Below are positions 34,194-44,434 of a stretch of 64,000 nt of DNA, in pieces. Numbering within the stretch: the first letter of the stretch is position 1; each line of letters opens with the position of its first letter. Made by a program: the position numbers and the translations under genes. Location of the stretch: NCBI GenBank assembly GCA_963575745.1, contig CAUYUJ010005780.1, positions 802,501 through 866,500 on the forward strand, in the 5' to 3' direction. This DNA is from Prorocentrum cordatum. Taxonomy: Eukaryota > Sar > Dinophyceae > Prorocentrales > Prorocentraceae. A model generated the notes under the pieces. That model was given only the letters and a program-made list of their open reading frames with translations, did no database searches and was not told the origin of the DNA.

Positions 34194-34922
34194 CTACAAC
34201 CACTTCCACGCGCCTCGAGTGTCGGGGCCCGTCGCCGCTGCAGAGTTGATGCCGCCGTCGATGCCGATCACGGGCGCTGCGGCGGCGCGCGGCAATGCGG
34301 CAGCTCCTTTCGTTGGGCGAATGACACTGGAGCGGTAATAGCCGCCGCAACTGGTGTCGTCGCCCATGACGGCCGAGCTGGGCACTCCCGCGGGCATCGA
34401 CTCCGGTTGCGTGGCCGCAGGCTTCACGGCGGCCGGCGCGCGGGTGCCACCAGAGCAGTAGTAGCCGCCACAGGAGCGGTCGTCGCCCAGCACCGCCGCA
34501 CTGGACACCCCCCCAGGCACGGACGCCAGTGGCGTGGCCGCAAGCGCCGCGGGGTCTTGCGCGCGGTGGCCACCGGACCGGTAGTAGCCGCCGCAGCTGG
34601 TGTCATCGCCCATCACGGCCGAGCTGGGCAAGCCCCTGGGCACGGACGCCGGTGGCGGGGCTGCAGCCTTCGCGGCGGCCAGCGCGCGAACCCCACCAGA
34701 GCGGTAGTGGCCGCCACAGGAGCAGTCGTCGCCCAGCACGGCGGAGCTTGGCACACCCCTGGTGAGACTTGTGGCAGGTGACAAAGAGCGGTCGCCATCA
34801 CTGGCAATGGTGGACCCTTTGCTGACCTGTCGAACCCGCTTCCTCATTGCCTCGGGCTCGCTGATCGTGGGCTCTGTCTTCTCGATCGATTCCTGCCTCC
34901 ACATAGCCTGGACAGAGGCCAT
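34194..34922 (-). CDS. SL-headed repeat protein, 242 residues, function unknown
   Basis: Start ATG at 34922 (complement), in a good context (gtcgcaATGG), 73 bases after the SL relic that ends at 34996; the open frame extends upstream to 35105 but the SL relic lies inside that extension, so the later Met is chosen. Residues 1-55 are charged (MASVQAMWRQESIEKTEP and so on). From about residue 55 come four repeats of about 38-40 residues, each with a PSSAVxGDDxSCGGYYRSGG-like core followed by an Ala/Pro-rich spacer ending SVPxG. One Cys, two Tyr (one His) and a GDD are kept in each. The end (IDGGINSAAATGPDTRGAWK) carries a weaker fifth core. No signal peptide or membrane segment. It is single-exon, as expected for a retroposed mRNA. 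No family recognised; a Gly/Tyr-rich structural or phase-separating role is only a guess. Confidence 0.7.
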   Translation of the reverse strand: MASVQAMWRQESIEKTEPTISEPEAMRKRVRQVSKGSTIASDGDRSLSPATSLTRGVPSSAVLGDDCSCGGHYRSGGVRALAAAKAAAPPPASVPRGLPSSAVMGDDTSCGGYYRSGGHRAQDPAALAATPLASVPGGVSSAAVLGDDRSCGGYYCSGGTRAPAAVKPAATQPESMPAGVPSSAVMGDDTSCGGYYRSSVIRPTKGAAALPRAAAAPVIGIDGGINSAAATGPDTRGAWKWL

Positions 34923-34995
34923 TGCGACCGTCCTAGATGCTCGACGTGGAGTAGCGGCAAAGCGACTGAAAACCAACAAATGTGAAACCAAAAAA

Positions 34996-35018
34996 CTTGA
35001 GCCAAAGATGGCTACGGA
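34996..35018 (-). promoter_or_regulatory. Relic dinoflagellate spliced leader 3 (almost full length)
   Basis: On the plus strand cttgagccaaa, one extra g, then atggctacgga. This is the complete complement of the 22-nt leader with a single inserted base. Upstream of it (35019 on) starts CCAAGA-family repeat; downstream (minus) is a short leader and the 242-residue ORF. It is the clearest mark in the window that a mature mRNA was copied back into the genome. Confidence 0.9.
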
Positions 35019-37440
35019 AATGCTGTTGGGACTGTCTTGGGCCGTCTCGGGGCCCTCTGAAGCGCTCTTTGGGCTGACTTGGGCCTCTATGGCCGAACAT
35101 GTCAAACAAATGTGCCATTAGACCTGGCCCGGCACAGAAACGGAAAGAGCGCTACAGCAACCGAAACGGGAATTACTCACACCACCGTTCGAACCGGGAG
35201 CCTGGGCGTTGAGAGCTGGTTACGTCACCCCTCGCTCTTGGGAGCCTTGGGGTTCAGAGATTGTTGCGTTGCCGCCCGTTCCTGAGCCTTGGTTGGGCCT
35301 TGGAATCAGGAACTTGTTACGTCACCGCTCTCTGCTGTGAGCCTGGGTCTTATTAACTTGTTTACGTCACCGTTCGCTCTTGGGAGCCTTGGTGTGAAGA
35401 GCTTTTTGCATTACCGATCGCTCTCGGCATCTCTGGGCCTTCGTGGGAGTCCTATTGGGGCCCCTTGGGGGCCTCTTGGGGGCCTCTTGGGGCTTCTTGG
35501 GGGGCTCTGGGGGCCTCCTGGGAGCGTCTTGGGGCGAAAGGCTAGACTTTCGGGTTCGTGGTCCCCCTCTTGGGGCCGTCTTGGGGCCCTCTTGGGCCGT
35601 CTTGGGCGCCTCTGGGGCCATCTTGGCGCCCTCTTGGGCCGTTTGGGGGGCCACTTGGGCCGTCTTGGGGCGGTCTTGAGGGCCTCTCGGGCCGTCTTCA
35701 ACGTTGGGGCCTCTTGGGCCGTCTTGGGCCAGTCTGGGGGCCCTCTTGGACCGTTTTGGGCCCCTTTGGGGCGTTTCTGTCTTTGGGCGATCTTTGGGGC
35801 CTCTTGGGCTGTCTGGTGCCCTTCTGGGACTGACAAGAGAACAGCCCGGAAGCCAGGCAGCAACCCCAGGGAAATCAATGCTGTTGGCCTCCTGAGGCCT
35901 TCTCGGGGGCCCTCTTGAGGGCCTCTGGAGCCGTCTCGAGACACTCTTGGATTGTCTGGAAGCCATCTGAAGCTCTCTTGCGGCCGCCTTAGGGCCCTCT
36001 GAAGCCGGCCATCTGAAGCTCTCTTGGGCGCTGTCTTGGGGCCCTCTTGGGTCTTCTTGGGTCCATCTGGGGCCGTCTGGAAGCCCTCTTGGACCGTTTT
36101 CGGCTCCTTCGGGGGGCCTCTGGGGCCGTCTAGGGACGAGCTTGGGGGCCTCTTGGGCCGTCTTGGGCCCGTCTGGGGGGCCCTGTTGGACCGTTTTGGA
36201 CCTCTTTGGGGCGCCTCTGGGGCCGTCTTGTGACGATCTTTGGGGCTTCTTGGGCAGTCTGGGGCCCTCCTGGGACGGGAAAGGGGAGAACCCGAAGAAC
36301 ATGCAAAAACCCGACGGAAAACCCAAAAACTGCCATTAAACCGTTCCCTCTAGACCTCTCCCCCCCTCTGCACTCCCCCCTCAAGGGCTTCGCCCAACAC
36401 TACAACGTCATTCACTCGTACCTCGCTCTTTCCTTTCCCTGCTTGGCACGGGGACGGAAAGCGCATTCACTTTCAGAGCGCGAGATGTCGCTGGCTTGCC
36501 CGTTCTTTCTCTGTCTCCCCGTCTGGAGGCTCTCTTGGGGCACCTTGGTGGCATATTGGGCGCCCTCTAGGGCTATTTAGAAGCCGCAGGAGGGGGAGCT
36601 AGGACGTTTTGGTATCTTAGGAAGGCACTCGAGAGCGATAAAGCACGAATGAAGAGCGCTTCAGCAACCTGCCCAAGATGGCTCATGGCAATCTTCGCTC
36701 TTGGGAGCCTTGGTGGTAAGAGCTTGTTGCGTTACCACTCTCTGTTGGGAGCTCGGGTGTTCAAAGAGTTTTACGTTGCCGCTCGCTCCTGGGAGCCTTG
36801 GTGTCGAGAGTTGTTTACGTCACCGCGCTCTGGTAAGCCTTGGTGTTCAGAGCTTGTTGAGTCACCGCTCGCTGTGGGGAACCATGGTGTTCCTTAGCGT
36901 CTCCGGGGCTTCTTGGGAATCTATTGGGGGCAATGTTGGACCGTTTTGGAACTCTTGGGCCATCTTTAGGCCAGCCCAGTCCCTACACGATAGCAGCCCA
37001 GACCCCATACTGCCTCTTCGGGCCCGCTTGGGGCTATCCTGGACCGTATTGGGGCCCTCTTGGGCCGTCTGGGGGCCCTCTTGGATTGTTTTCGGCCCCC
37101 TTGGGGGGCCTCTGGGGTCGTCTTGGAATGAGCTCTGGGGCCTCCTGGGCCGTCTGGGGCCCTTCTGTGATTGAAAAGGGAGAACCCGACAAACCTGCGA
37201 AAACCGTAGGACAGAAACATATGGTTTGCCTCCTGAGGCCCTCCCGGGAGCACTCTTCAATGGTTTTGACCCCTGATGCCCTCTCGGGTGCCCTCTTCAG
37301 GGCCTCTGGAGCCATCTCGAGACTCCCTTGGACCGTTTGGAGGCCATCTCAAGCTCTCTTGGGGCCTTCTTGGGGCCCTCTGGAACCGTCTCGGGGCCCT
37401 ATTGGGCCGTCGTGGGGCCCTCCAGCCGGCTCACCCGAAA
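35019..37440. repeat. CCAAGA-family block 3 with ~60-bp GAGCCTTGG repeats
   Basis: TCTTGGGGCC units in the plus orientation at 35440-36270 and 36900-37430. Interspersed are two runs of about 60-bp units (35195-35430, 36695-36895) with gggagccttggtgttcagag, cttgttgcgtcaccgctcgc and tctt. ORFs on either strand follow the repeat. Near 36420-36500 is a less repetitive piece with tgcttggcacggggacgg, also present near 16260. Confidence 0.8.
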
Positions 37441-38235
37441 AAAATAATAAGAAACAGGCCATGGGAGCCGCCTGGGAGCCGCTTCGCTCGAAAAATTACC
37501 AGGACACGCCGAACATGGCCGAAATGAAAGCGATTAGATCCCTGCCTGTGCATATGCACGTTTTCTGTAATCTGGGCCCGCCGAAGCCATCACCCTCACA
37601 CTCCCCTCCCATATTTCTCCCCACGGATGGGTCGCGACGCCACGCGCGTGTTCTGTCATCCGCGGCACCGTGGTCTTGCAACAGGGGTGCACGGCGTGCC
37701 AATTGTCTGGCAAATCTTTCATTCTTGTCTAAAGAACTCCCCTGTGTCTCGGCCCAGCCCGCCAATTAACAGGAACGCCAGGGACCATCCACCCGTCATT
37801 GGTCAAATCGCCCCAAGAAGGCCCAACGAAAACATAATATGGCCACAAGATGCACCCCAAACGCTTCAAAATGCACTCAATCTGACCTTGAGATGGTCCA
37901 AGGCGGCCCCCAAGGCCCCCCCAAAACGGTCCAAGAGGCCCTCCAGAAGACCCGAAATAAGGCCCAAATCAATCACTTCCTCAGTAAAGGATTTGGGCAT
38001 CTGGGTCTTTTCAATCTTCCGACAGCCGAAGAGGCCCCCGAGATGGCCCCAGAGCGCCAAAGCGGCCTCCACGATGGCCCTGTGACGGTCCAGGGGCCCC
38101 CAAGAGGCCCAAGTAGGACCCCAAGACGCCTCCACGAGGCCCCCAGGAATCTCCCACCGCCATGATCATTCCCCTCATCCGCCCCCACGAGTTCCCCGAG
38201 AGCTTCTAGAGCGCTTGGGGGACTACATAATCCGA
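37441..38235. repeat. Unique spacer then CCAAGA-family block 4
   Basis: 37441-37840 is unique-looking without a gene. 37840-38160 returns to ccaagaggcccc units. Confidence 0.6.
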
Positions 38236-38249
38236 TAGCGGGGCTTCAC

Positions 38250-38305
38250 AAAAAGGCGGGGGCGGCGGTGACTCGTCGTAGGCGTCTTCGATCTGCCGCC
38301 CCCAC
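38250..38305. repeat. Fragment of a dispersed module also at 54590-54810 and 55590-55810
   Basis: gggggcggcggtgactcgtc then gtaggcgtcttcgatctgcc matches 54774-54805 almost base for base. Confidence 0.6.
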
Positions 38306-38822
38306 GATGCTTACAACTGGGGGCTGCTCGACGTGCTGGACGTTCGGTTGCTCTGGCCCTTCCAACACATTCCTACAAACCTCCCGCCCAAGAGATTTAA
38401 GCCTGGGGGGCGCAGACAGATACTTCGCCTATTGCATTAACGATAGTGCCAAAAGGTGAGACATAGCCGCGTCAGCGGCGAGAGAATATCTCAAGAGTTA
38501 AGAGCGGAATCTTTTCTGTCTCGATGTAAGAGAGCGGGCCGAGGTGGGACCCAGTCAAATGCGCGGCTGGTCGCTTGAGCCCACGCGGCCGCGGACAAAC
38601 GCCCGATACCTCTCGCCTTTGCCCCATTCTCCCTCAGAATCAGGAGGGGGGGGGGGGGGGGCGAAGCGTGAGTCCGCTACCGGCCTTGCTCAGCAAAGCT
38701 GCCATATTACACTGGAAAAACAGCAACCAATGGGCTCAACCGTAGCAGGCTACCCCGCAGCTCACTAATCCTCGGGCGGCCCAGACGGTTTCATCGAGCC
38801 AGCCCTGTGGGGGGGGGTCGCC

Positions 38823-39536
38823 TTAAGTCGTGCTTGAAGGATTGCACTCCTTCCAGAACATGTAAGAGCATGCACCTGTCAATGCCCCCCTTGGTGTGCT
38901 CATCTGCAGTCGCGTCGCGGTGTCACACCACTGCGCGCAATGCGCAATGCCGCGCTCAATCGTTTGCCGTATCCGACTGATGTGACCCAAGAAGGCACAA
39001 TCAGTCGGCTTCTTCAGGCATTTGCTTGACAAGGGCTTGAAGACATATTCCGCATCAGTGGCCAGGGTGACCTGAATGCTGAGGCCGCCCATGTCAGGAA
39101 TATCCTTCAATTGAGTGGGTGCCGGGGGCCCTGCGCGGAGTTCGTGTAGCGTGACAATCGTGGGATAGCAGTCCTCCATGTTATGGGTCGCGGCAAATGT
39201 TTCAGCCGAGTAGCTAGAGCGGACCTGCGAGCGGTGGGGCCTGCAGCGCGCGTCGACAAGATGGACGACAGGCTTGCCAGCAGGCGCGCGTCCACGCCTT
39301 AGCAGGTTTGCCCCGCGAGCATCACGGCCTTTGACCTCGCCTTTGTCAACATAATTGAGGCGACGGTAGCCAGAATCGCTATGCATATCGACCTCGCCCG
39401 TTGGTGTCGTCGCTATATACGCGATTTTCTCGGGGCAGGCCTGCGGGCGCCCGACAATCGCGCTGAGTCGTCGCACTTGCATGTTGGTCGGTTCTTGGAC
39501 GCGCTGCAGTGATGCAACATATGCCATTACCCACAC
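38823..39536 (-). pseudogene. Copia-type RNase H and end of RT, copy A
   Basis: Reads QRVQEPTNMQVRRLSAIVGR, then DMHSDSGYRRL, KGRDARGANLLRRGRAPAGK, HLVDARCRPHRSQVRSSYSA, ETFAATHNMEDCYPTIVTL, and AHCAQWCDTATRLQM near the end. HSDSGYR and SYSAETFA carry the first Asp and the Glu of Ty1/copia RNase H; WCDT is near the last Asp. The wording RRGANLLRRG/SSYSAE is typical of dinoflagellate copia elements. The C-terminal region after WCDT is diverged and the frame is entered without ATG. It acts, when intact, in degrading the RNA strand during reverse transcription. Confidence 0.85.
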
Positions 39537-40240
39537 TTGCGTGACCAGGGCGTAAGCCAGAGCGCCTCTGAGGCTGACAAACGTGTCAAAGACAATGTTC
39601 GGCGCTTTGCCCTCAGCATCTGCGCCATTGAGTTCGCGCTGATGGATAGGACGGAGCTATGTATGTATTCGCCGTGGTCAAGACTAACGTTATGGTCGCT
39701 TTCCTCAGCGCGCCTCCCAGCGCAGTTGGTACATGTATGTTCGTTGAGTTTACACTCTCCGAAGCTATCCTCAACGCACTTGACGCGTGTGTCACCTGTA
39801 TCCTCAGTACCCGCCATGTTGATACCAACGACATGTTTGGCAAACGAACAATGTCTGGCTTGGCCGCCGTACCGTTCCGGAGAACGCTTCTACGCCGAAG
39901 GCTTCGAGGTCCATGACGCCCCGAAGTACCAGGCGTAACCTGATGATACGTCCCACTTCACCCTTTTCGTTCTTGACGAATTTCCATTTCTACACGTATC
40001 TCGAAGTCATGATGCCTGACGCTTTGGATCTGTCTTGTAGCTGAAGCACTTGTTGCCAAAACATGTCTTGAGCTCAGTATATGGGGTTTTCGCTACCTTG
40101 GCTGAATACGCCGCAATGTTCACCGTCGTGAGAGGGTCGTCCTCCTTGGCGACTGCAGCTCGTTTAGCTGAAGCTGTCACATATGCGACATTTCTGCCGC
40201 GCAACAGAATTATGCATATTACCCGTGCTCGTCGGAGTCT
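39527..40240 (-). pseudogene. Copia reverse transcriptase, internally deleted, copy A
   Basis: Two RT ends with the middle missing. Upstream (40240-39940): TASAKRAAVAKEDDPLTTVN, YTELKTCFGNKCFSYKTDPK, TSRYV, KFVKNEKGEVGRIIRLR-like, the start of the copia RT. Downstream (39835-39527): AGTEDTGDTRVKCVEDSFGE, CTNCAG, VSLDHGEYI, the thumb side. The catalytic palm that should lie between (with its YVDD-type motif) is absent; the junction falls near 39860-39900. Frame shifts are also present. Confidence 0.75.
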
Positions 40241-40395
40241 CATCCGTCATTGTCATCTTCGTCCGTGGAACACAATGGGGCATGATATGTCTCGACTGTG
40301 CAAATGTCCCGCGGGGTACCCCGCGCAGGCAAGCGCCCTTGCTGTTCGAGAGCTACTGTGACCAGCGCGCTGGAATCATAGATCATCTCAGAAAT

Positions 40396-40560
40396 AAAGG
40401 GCGGCATCTTTTCTGTCCCGATGTAAGAGAGCGGGCCGCGGCGAGACCCACTCAAATGCGCGGCTGGTCGCTTGGGCCCACGCGGCCGCGGACAAACGCC
40501 CGACACCTCTCGCCTTTGCCCCTCCTCCTTCAGAATCAGGGGGGGGGGGGGGGGGCCCGC
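40396..40560 (-). repeat. Candidate LTR/terminal repeat, copy B (also 38500-38650 and 54064-54210)
   Basis: A shared stretch with tcttttctgtcccgatgtaa, gagagcgggcc, cgcggccgcggacaaacg and cctctcgcctttgcccctcc. One copy lies beyond each 3' end of the minus-strand element and one at its far 5' side near 54.1 kb, all in the same orientation, as long terminal repeats would. Ends and TG/CA borders are not clear. Confidence 0.5.
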
Positions 40561-40751
40561 GAAGCGTGAGTCCGCTGCCGGCCTTGCTCAGCAAAACTGC
40601 CATATTACACTGGAAAAACAGCAACCACCGGGCTCAACCGTAGCAGGCCCCCTCGCAGCTCACTAATCCTCGGGCGGCCCAGACGGTTTCATCTGGCCAG
40701 CCCTGTAGGGGGTGCGTCGCTTCAAGTCGTGCTTGAAGGATTGCACTCCGT

Positions 40752-41475
40752 TCATAACATGTAAGAGCATGCACCTGTCAATGCCCCCCTTGGCGCGCCC
40801 ATCTGCAGTCGCGTCGCGGCGTCACACCACAGCGCGCAATGCGCAATGCCGCGCTCTCTGCCGCATCCAACTGATGCGACCCAAGTAGGTGCATTCCGTC
40901 GGCTGCTCCAGGTCTTTGCTTGACAAGGACTTGAAGACATATTCCGCATCAGTTGCTAGGGTGACCTGAATGCTGCGGCCGCCCATGTCAGGAATATCCT
41001 TCATTTGAGTGGGTGCCGGCGGCCCTGCGTGGAGTTCGCGTAGCGTGACAATCGTGGGATAGCAGTCCTCCATGATATGGGTCGCTGCAAATGTTTCAGC
41101 CGAGTAGCTAGAGCGGACCTGCAAGCGGTGGAACCTGCAGCACGCGTCGACAAGATGGACGACAGGCTTACCAGCAGGCGCGCGTCCACGCCTTAGCAGG
41201 TTTGCTCCGCGAGCATCACGGCCTTTGACCTTGCCTTTGTCAACATAATTGAGGCGGCGGTAGCAGGAATCGCTATGCAGATCGACCCCGCCCGTTCGTG
41301 TCATCGCTATATACGCGATTTTCTCAGGGCAGGCCTGCGGGCCCCCGGCAAATGCGCTGAGTCGTCGCACTTGCATGGTCGGTTCTTGGACGCGTTGCAA
41401 TGACACAACATATGCCATTAACCACACTTGTGTGATCAGGGCGTAAGCCAGAGCGACTCTGAGCCTGACAAACAT
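40752..41475 (-). pseudogene. Copia-type RNase H and end of RT, copy B
   Basis: Same order as copy A: LQRVQEPTMQVRRLSAFAGG, DLHSDSCYRRL, KGRDARGANLLRRGRAPAGK, LQVRSSYSAETFAATHIMED and PTIVTLRELHAG. The upstream part YALITQVWLMAYVVSL is the usual end of the RT connection. Near the C-terminus the frame breaks at about 40850, 30 codons earlier than in A. Confidence 0.85.
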
Positions 41476-41503
41476 GTCAAAGACAATGTTCGGCGCTTTG
41501 CCC

Positions 41504-42185
41504 TCAGCATCTGCGCCATTGAGTTCGCGCTGCTGGATAGGATGGAGCTATGTATGTATTCGTCGTGGCCAAGAGTAACGTTATGGTCGCTGTCCTTAGC
41601 GCACCTCCCAGCACAGTTGGTACATGTATGTTCGTTGAGTTTTCACTCCCCGAAGGTATCCTCAACGCACGCGACGCATTTGTCACCGGTGTCCTCAAGA
41701 CCCGCCACGTTGATATCAACAACATGTTTGGCAAGCGAACAATTTATGGCTTACGCCGAAGGCTACGAGGTCCATGACGCCCCGAAGTGCCGGGCGTAAC
41801 CTGATGATACGTCCCACTTCACCCTTTTCGTTCTTGACAAATTTCAATGGGTATACGTATCTCGAAGTAATGATGCTTGACGCTTTGGATGTGTCTTGTA
41901 GCTGAAGCACTTGTTGTCGAAACATGTCTTGAGCTCAGTATATGGGGCTTTCAATACCTTGACTGAATGCGCCTGAATGTTTGCCATCGTGAGAGGGTTG
42001 TCCTCCTTGGCGACTGCAGCTCGTTTAGCTGAGGCGGTCAAATATGCTCGACATTTCTGCCGCGCAACAGAATTATGCACATTGACCGTGCTCGTCGGAG
42101 TCTCATCCGTCATTGTCATCTTCGACCGTGGAACAATGGACCATGATATGTCTCGATTGTGCAAATGTCCAGCGGGTTGCCCCAC
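41504..42185 (-). pseudogene. Copia reverse transcriptase, internally deleted, copy B
   Basis: N-terminal part (42185-41720): LTASAKRAAVAKEDNPLTMA, YTELKTCFDNKCFSYKTHPK, SSIITSRYVYPLKFVKNEKG, EVGRIIRLRPALRGVMDLVA. It then joins directly to thumb-side sequence equivalent to AGTEDTGD of copy A. The palm is missing at the same place as in copy A, so the deletion came before the duplication. Confidence 0.8.
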
Positions 42186-42236
42186 GTGGGCAAGTGCCCC
42201 TGCTGTTCGACAGCTACTGTGACCAGCGCGCTGTTA

Positions 42237-42629
42237 TCAGAGATCATCTGCGTGGGTGCAATGCACATGTTCTTCTACTGGAGCTGCCTCCAGCAATGCC
42301 CTTTTCGTCTTGTAGTTCTGAACACCGCACTTCCATGCTGTGTGCCTCGAGGTCCGCCTCTGCTTCCTCATAGATTGTGGATGCCGGCCGTCGTCCCGTG
42401 GTGGTTCGGCTTCTGGGGCCTCCCTGGCACTACTGCCTTGCGATGGCATGTCTGCCAGTTCGTCGAACATAGTCATGTCTGGATCGAAGCCTGCTTGAGG
42501 TTTGGTGAACTTCAGGCACAGAATGTATCTCGAGTGTGCCGACCCAACTGTATTTCGAATGTCTAAGGCAGTGTATTCAGCTTCATAGTAAACGAGTTCG
42601 AGCTTCACGTCGATGTCACAGTGCACCAC
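42237..42629 (-). pseudogene. Copia linker between integrase and RT
   Basis: Pro/Glu-rich PSQGSSAREAPEAEPPRDDG then MRKQRRTSRHTAWKCGVQNY and KTKRAL. This kind of basic linker precedes RT in dinoflagellate copia polyproteins. No catalytic motif. Confidence 0.5.
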
Positions 42630-42719
42630 CGTACAACTGTCAGCATGCGCTACCGGAGATAGCTTCCGAATGCTCGTTGCTCACCGAACAGGAACAACGC
42701 TTTCGATGCGGAAGAAGTT

Positions 42720-43200
42720 TCTGGTGATATACTGGAGAGTTAAGTGTATAGTTTGAGAACATCGGCTCGCACTCGTCATTCGGAATACTCCTTTCTGGTT
42801 GGGGTATCGCCGAAGGCCATGGCGGGTCGCCCCGCGGGTAGACTGGCTATGAAGGCCAACGCAGTCCTCAAGGCTGTGTTGCCCGAGCAAATTTCTCGAG
42901 TGATCAGAGCTTCGATATACAGCGAGTGTCTTGTATCACCGCTCTGGACTTGTACATCGCGATATCCAACTCGCACGATAACTCGGCCCCTGTCGGGGCC
43001 GCTCCGCGCTCCCGCGCTCCGCCGCCCCAGTCGTCATTCGTGGATGCAGGGCGATGGTCGTCATCGGGGTCCCCTTCGTTGTAGTAGTGTTATCCAGTGG
43101 TGGTCGTCTTGGTCCGTAGTGCGCGGATCCTATTTGCTATTGCAGTGGCTTATGTGATAGCCTCACTGCGTACGCGGCGAATAACCTGCTCTCGAGCGCG
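42720..43200 (-). pseudogene. Copia integrase, C-terminal part
   Basis: YIEALITREICSGNTALRTA then LAFIA, and after an inserted LPAGRP the text resumes with MAFGDTPTRK. This is the helix and loop after the integrase core. The insert corresponds to one copy of the short GC-rich element (42821-42840), placed in frame inside conserved protein. Confidence 0.6.
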
Positions 43201-43230
43201 ATCGGGCGTCTCCGCCAGCTGTTCGTAATC

Positions 43231-43328
43231 GGCCAGACAGTGCGTCTTATAGCGGTGCCTGTCTTATCGGCAGGTCAGGACAAAATGGCTGATTATCGGC
43301 CAGACAGTGCGTCTTTTAGCGGTGCCTA
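43231..43328. repeat. 31-bp direct repeat flanking a short hairpin
   Basis: tcggccagacagtgcgtctt followed by a tagcggtgcct stretch occurs at 43231-43261 and 43298-43328. Between them gcctgtcttatcggcaggtc is self-complementary at its ends. Confidence 0.7.
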
Positions 43329-43360
<32 letters not shown>

Positions 43361-43380
43361 TTATATATATATATATATAA
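43329..43380. repeat. (AT)n palindromic microsatellite inside integrase
   Basis: Alternating AT with a central aatatatatt, able to form a cruciform. It interrupts the integrase reading frame. Confidence 0.95.
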
Positions 43381-43384
43381 CAAC

Positions 43385-43740
43385 GCAACAATAGCATCAT
43401 GCAACCAACGGGTGAACGCAAGTGGTACGTCTAACCTACTGAGTTCGTTTAGCCTCCATGGCGTGAAGCAGGTGTCGAAATATGCTACTTCTGGCTTCAA
43501 TGGTAGCAGCGTGTTGTCCACGCGCGCGCAGGTGCCTTTCTCCTTCAGAACTGCCTTCACGGTGTCGCTATTGAGAGCACCCTGTCCGTCAGAGTATGAT
43601 ACTTTGGCAGATCCGAAGTGCATCCAACACTGAGGGCACGCATCTAGGACGCTGGTCATAGTTGCGCCTGGTATCTCGATTCCAACGCCGCATCGAATGT
43701 AACGGTCGAATATGTGGAATACCGGCATGTTCCTGCTCGT
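43385..43740 (-). pseudogene. Copia integrase core (rve)
   Basis: HIFDRYIRCGVGIEIPGATM, TSVLDACPQCWMHFGSAKVS, YSDGQGALNSDTVKAVLKEK, LNELSRLDVPLAFTRWLHDA. SDG.GAL.. matches the second catalytic Asp region of retroviral-type integrases. The first Asp region and the Glu region are degraded. Integrases join the cDNA ends to host DNA. Confidence 0.7.
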
Positions 43741-43759
43741 AGAAAATTAAGCCGCATTC

Positions 43760-44062
43760 GACTTCATCACTGAATTTGCCAAGCCCTGCGCTCCCGGCAC
43801 GTATCAGGTTTAGCCTAACACTATCCAGACCAACCTTGGTTAAGATGACTCTCGCTTTAGGCTCCTTGGCGTGGAACCATCGCGGATGTAGTTTCTGCAA
43901 CTCGTGTGTTACCGCGCTTGGGTCAAGGCCACGCAGGTTCTGCGAGCTGATCTGCACGTGAAACCTTGACCAATCTGGCAGCATTGCACGAGCAGCAGGG
44001 TCACCCGCAGGTGGCACTGGAGGTGGATCACATGCTTGCTGTCGTCCACGCGTGGCTACCAC
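43760..44062 (-). pseudogene. Copia GAG-pre-integrase region
   Basis: LPDWSRFHVQISSQNLRGLD, VTHELQKLHPRWFHAKEPKA, RVILTKVGLDSVRL. The LHPRWFHAKEPKAR.IL phrase corresponds to the LHLRWWHA-type pre-integrase block. It is followed in the minus direction by the integrase core after a frame shift. Confidence 0.7.
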
Positions 44063-44332
44063 CTGTGGTAGCCGTCTGTGGTCGTCCGCGCTGCCGGCGC
44101 CACTTGGCCCTGCAGCGCGTCTGCCTACTGAGATGTCGCGGCTGCTGGCGCGGCCAGCTTCGGAGAACGTAGCCGCGCAACTTGTTCGGCGGCTGGTGCC
44201 TCAGAAACAGCTGCCGCCGCAGGTGGCGGTGCGTCCGAAGCAGCTGCCGCCGCGTGGTGGGGCTGCCGGTTCAGCAGGGGCTGGTGGCCCCTGCCCATGA
44301 TTATCTGGCAGCGTGCACGGTTGGGCAAATTT

Positions 44333-44434
44333 GCACTTGCCAGGTGTATGTAGGTGGCGAGGCTTAGTCTTCCCATAATTATTGTGGCACTTTGGACATT
44401 CCCAGCAATGATCCTCTTTGTCGTGCAACCTACA
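44333..44434 (-). pseudogene. Cys/His zinc-finger-like motif of the element
   Basis: CRLHDKEDHCWECPKCHNN followed by YGKTKPRHLHTPGKC: CxxC, then two His and a Cys. A plausible zinc-binding segment just upstream of the pre-integrase block. A nucleic-acid-binding role is inferred. Confidence 0.5.

Larger units (their letters stand above)
38500..40395 (-). repeat. Tandem duplication of the copia 3' part, copy A
   Basis: About 1.9 kb unit; its partner is 40396-42250. Shared in order: the terminal 140-bp repeat, G homopolymer, gcgaagcgtgagtccgct, RNase H, RT pieces, up to gctactgtgaccagcgcgct. The offset is about 1896 bp at the left and 1863 bp at the right because copy B lacks about 30 bases near 39860-39890 and other small stretches. 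Point differences are spread throughout, so the duplication is not recent. Confidence 0.9.
40396..42250 (-). repeat. Tandem duplication of the copia 3' part, copy B
   Basis: Partner of 38500-40395. To its right (plus strand) the element continues into linker, integrase and further 5' parts, so copy B sits in the original place and copy A is the added one. Confidence 0.9.

Noticed and set aside
38738-38760. gggctcaaccgtagc, resembling the joint of two tandem spliced leaders
   Set aside because: Only about 14 bases fit and the leader bodies on either side are absent; it lies in the 3' part of the copia element.
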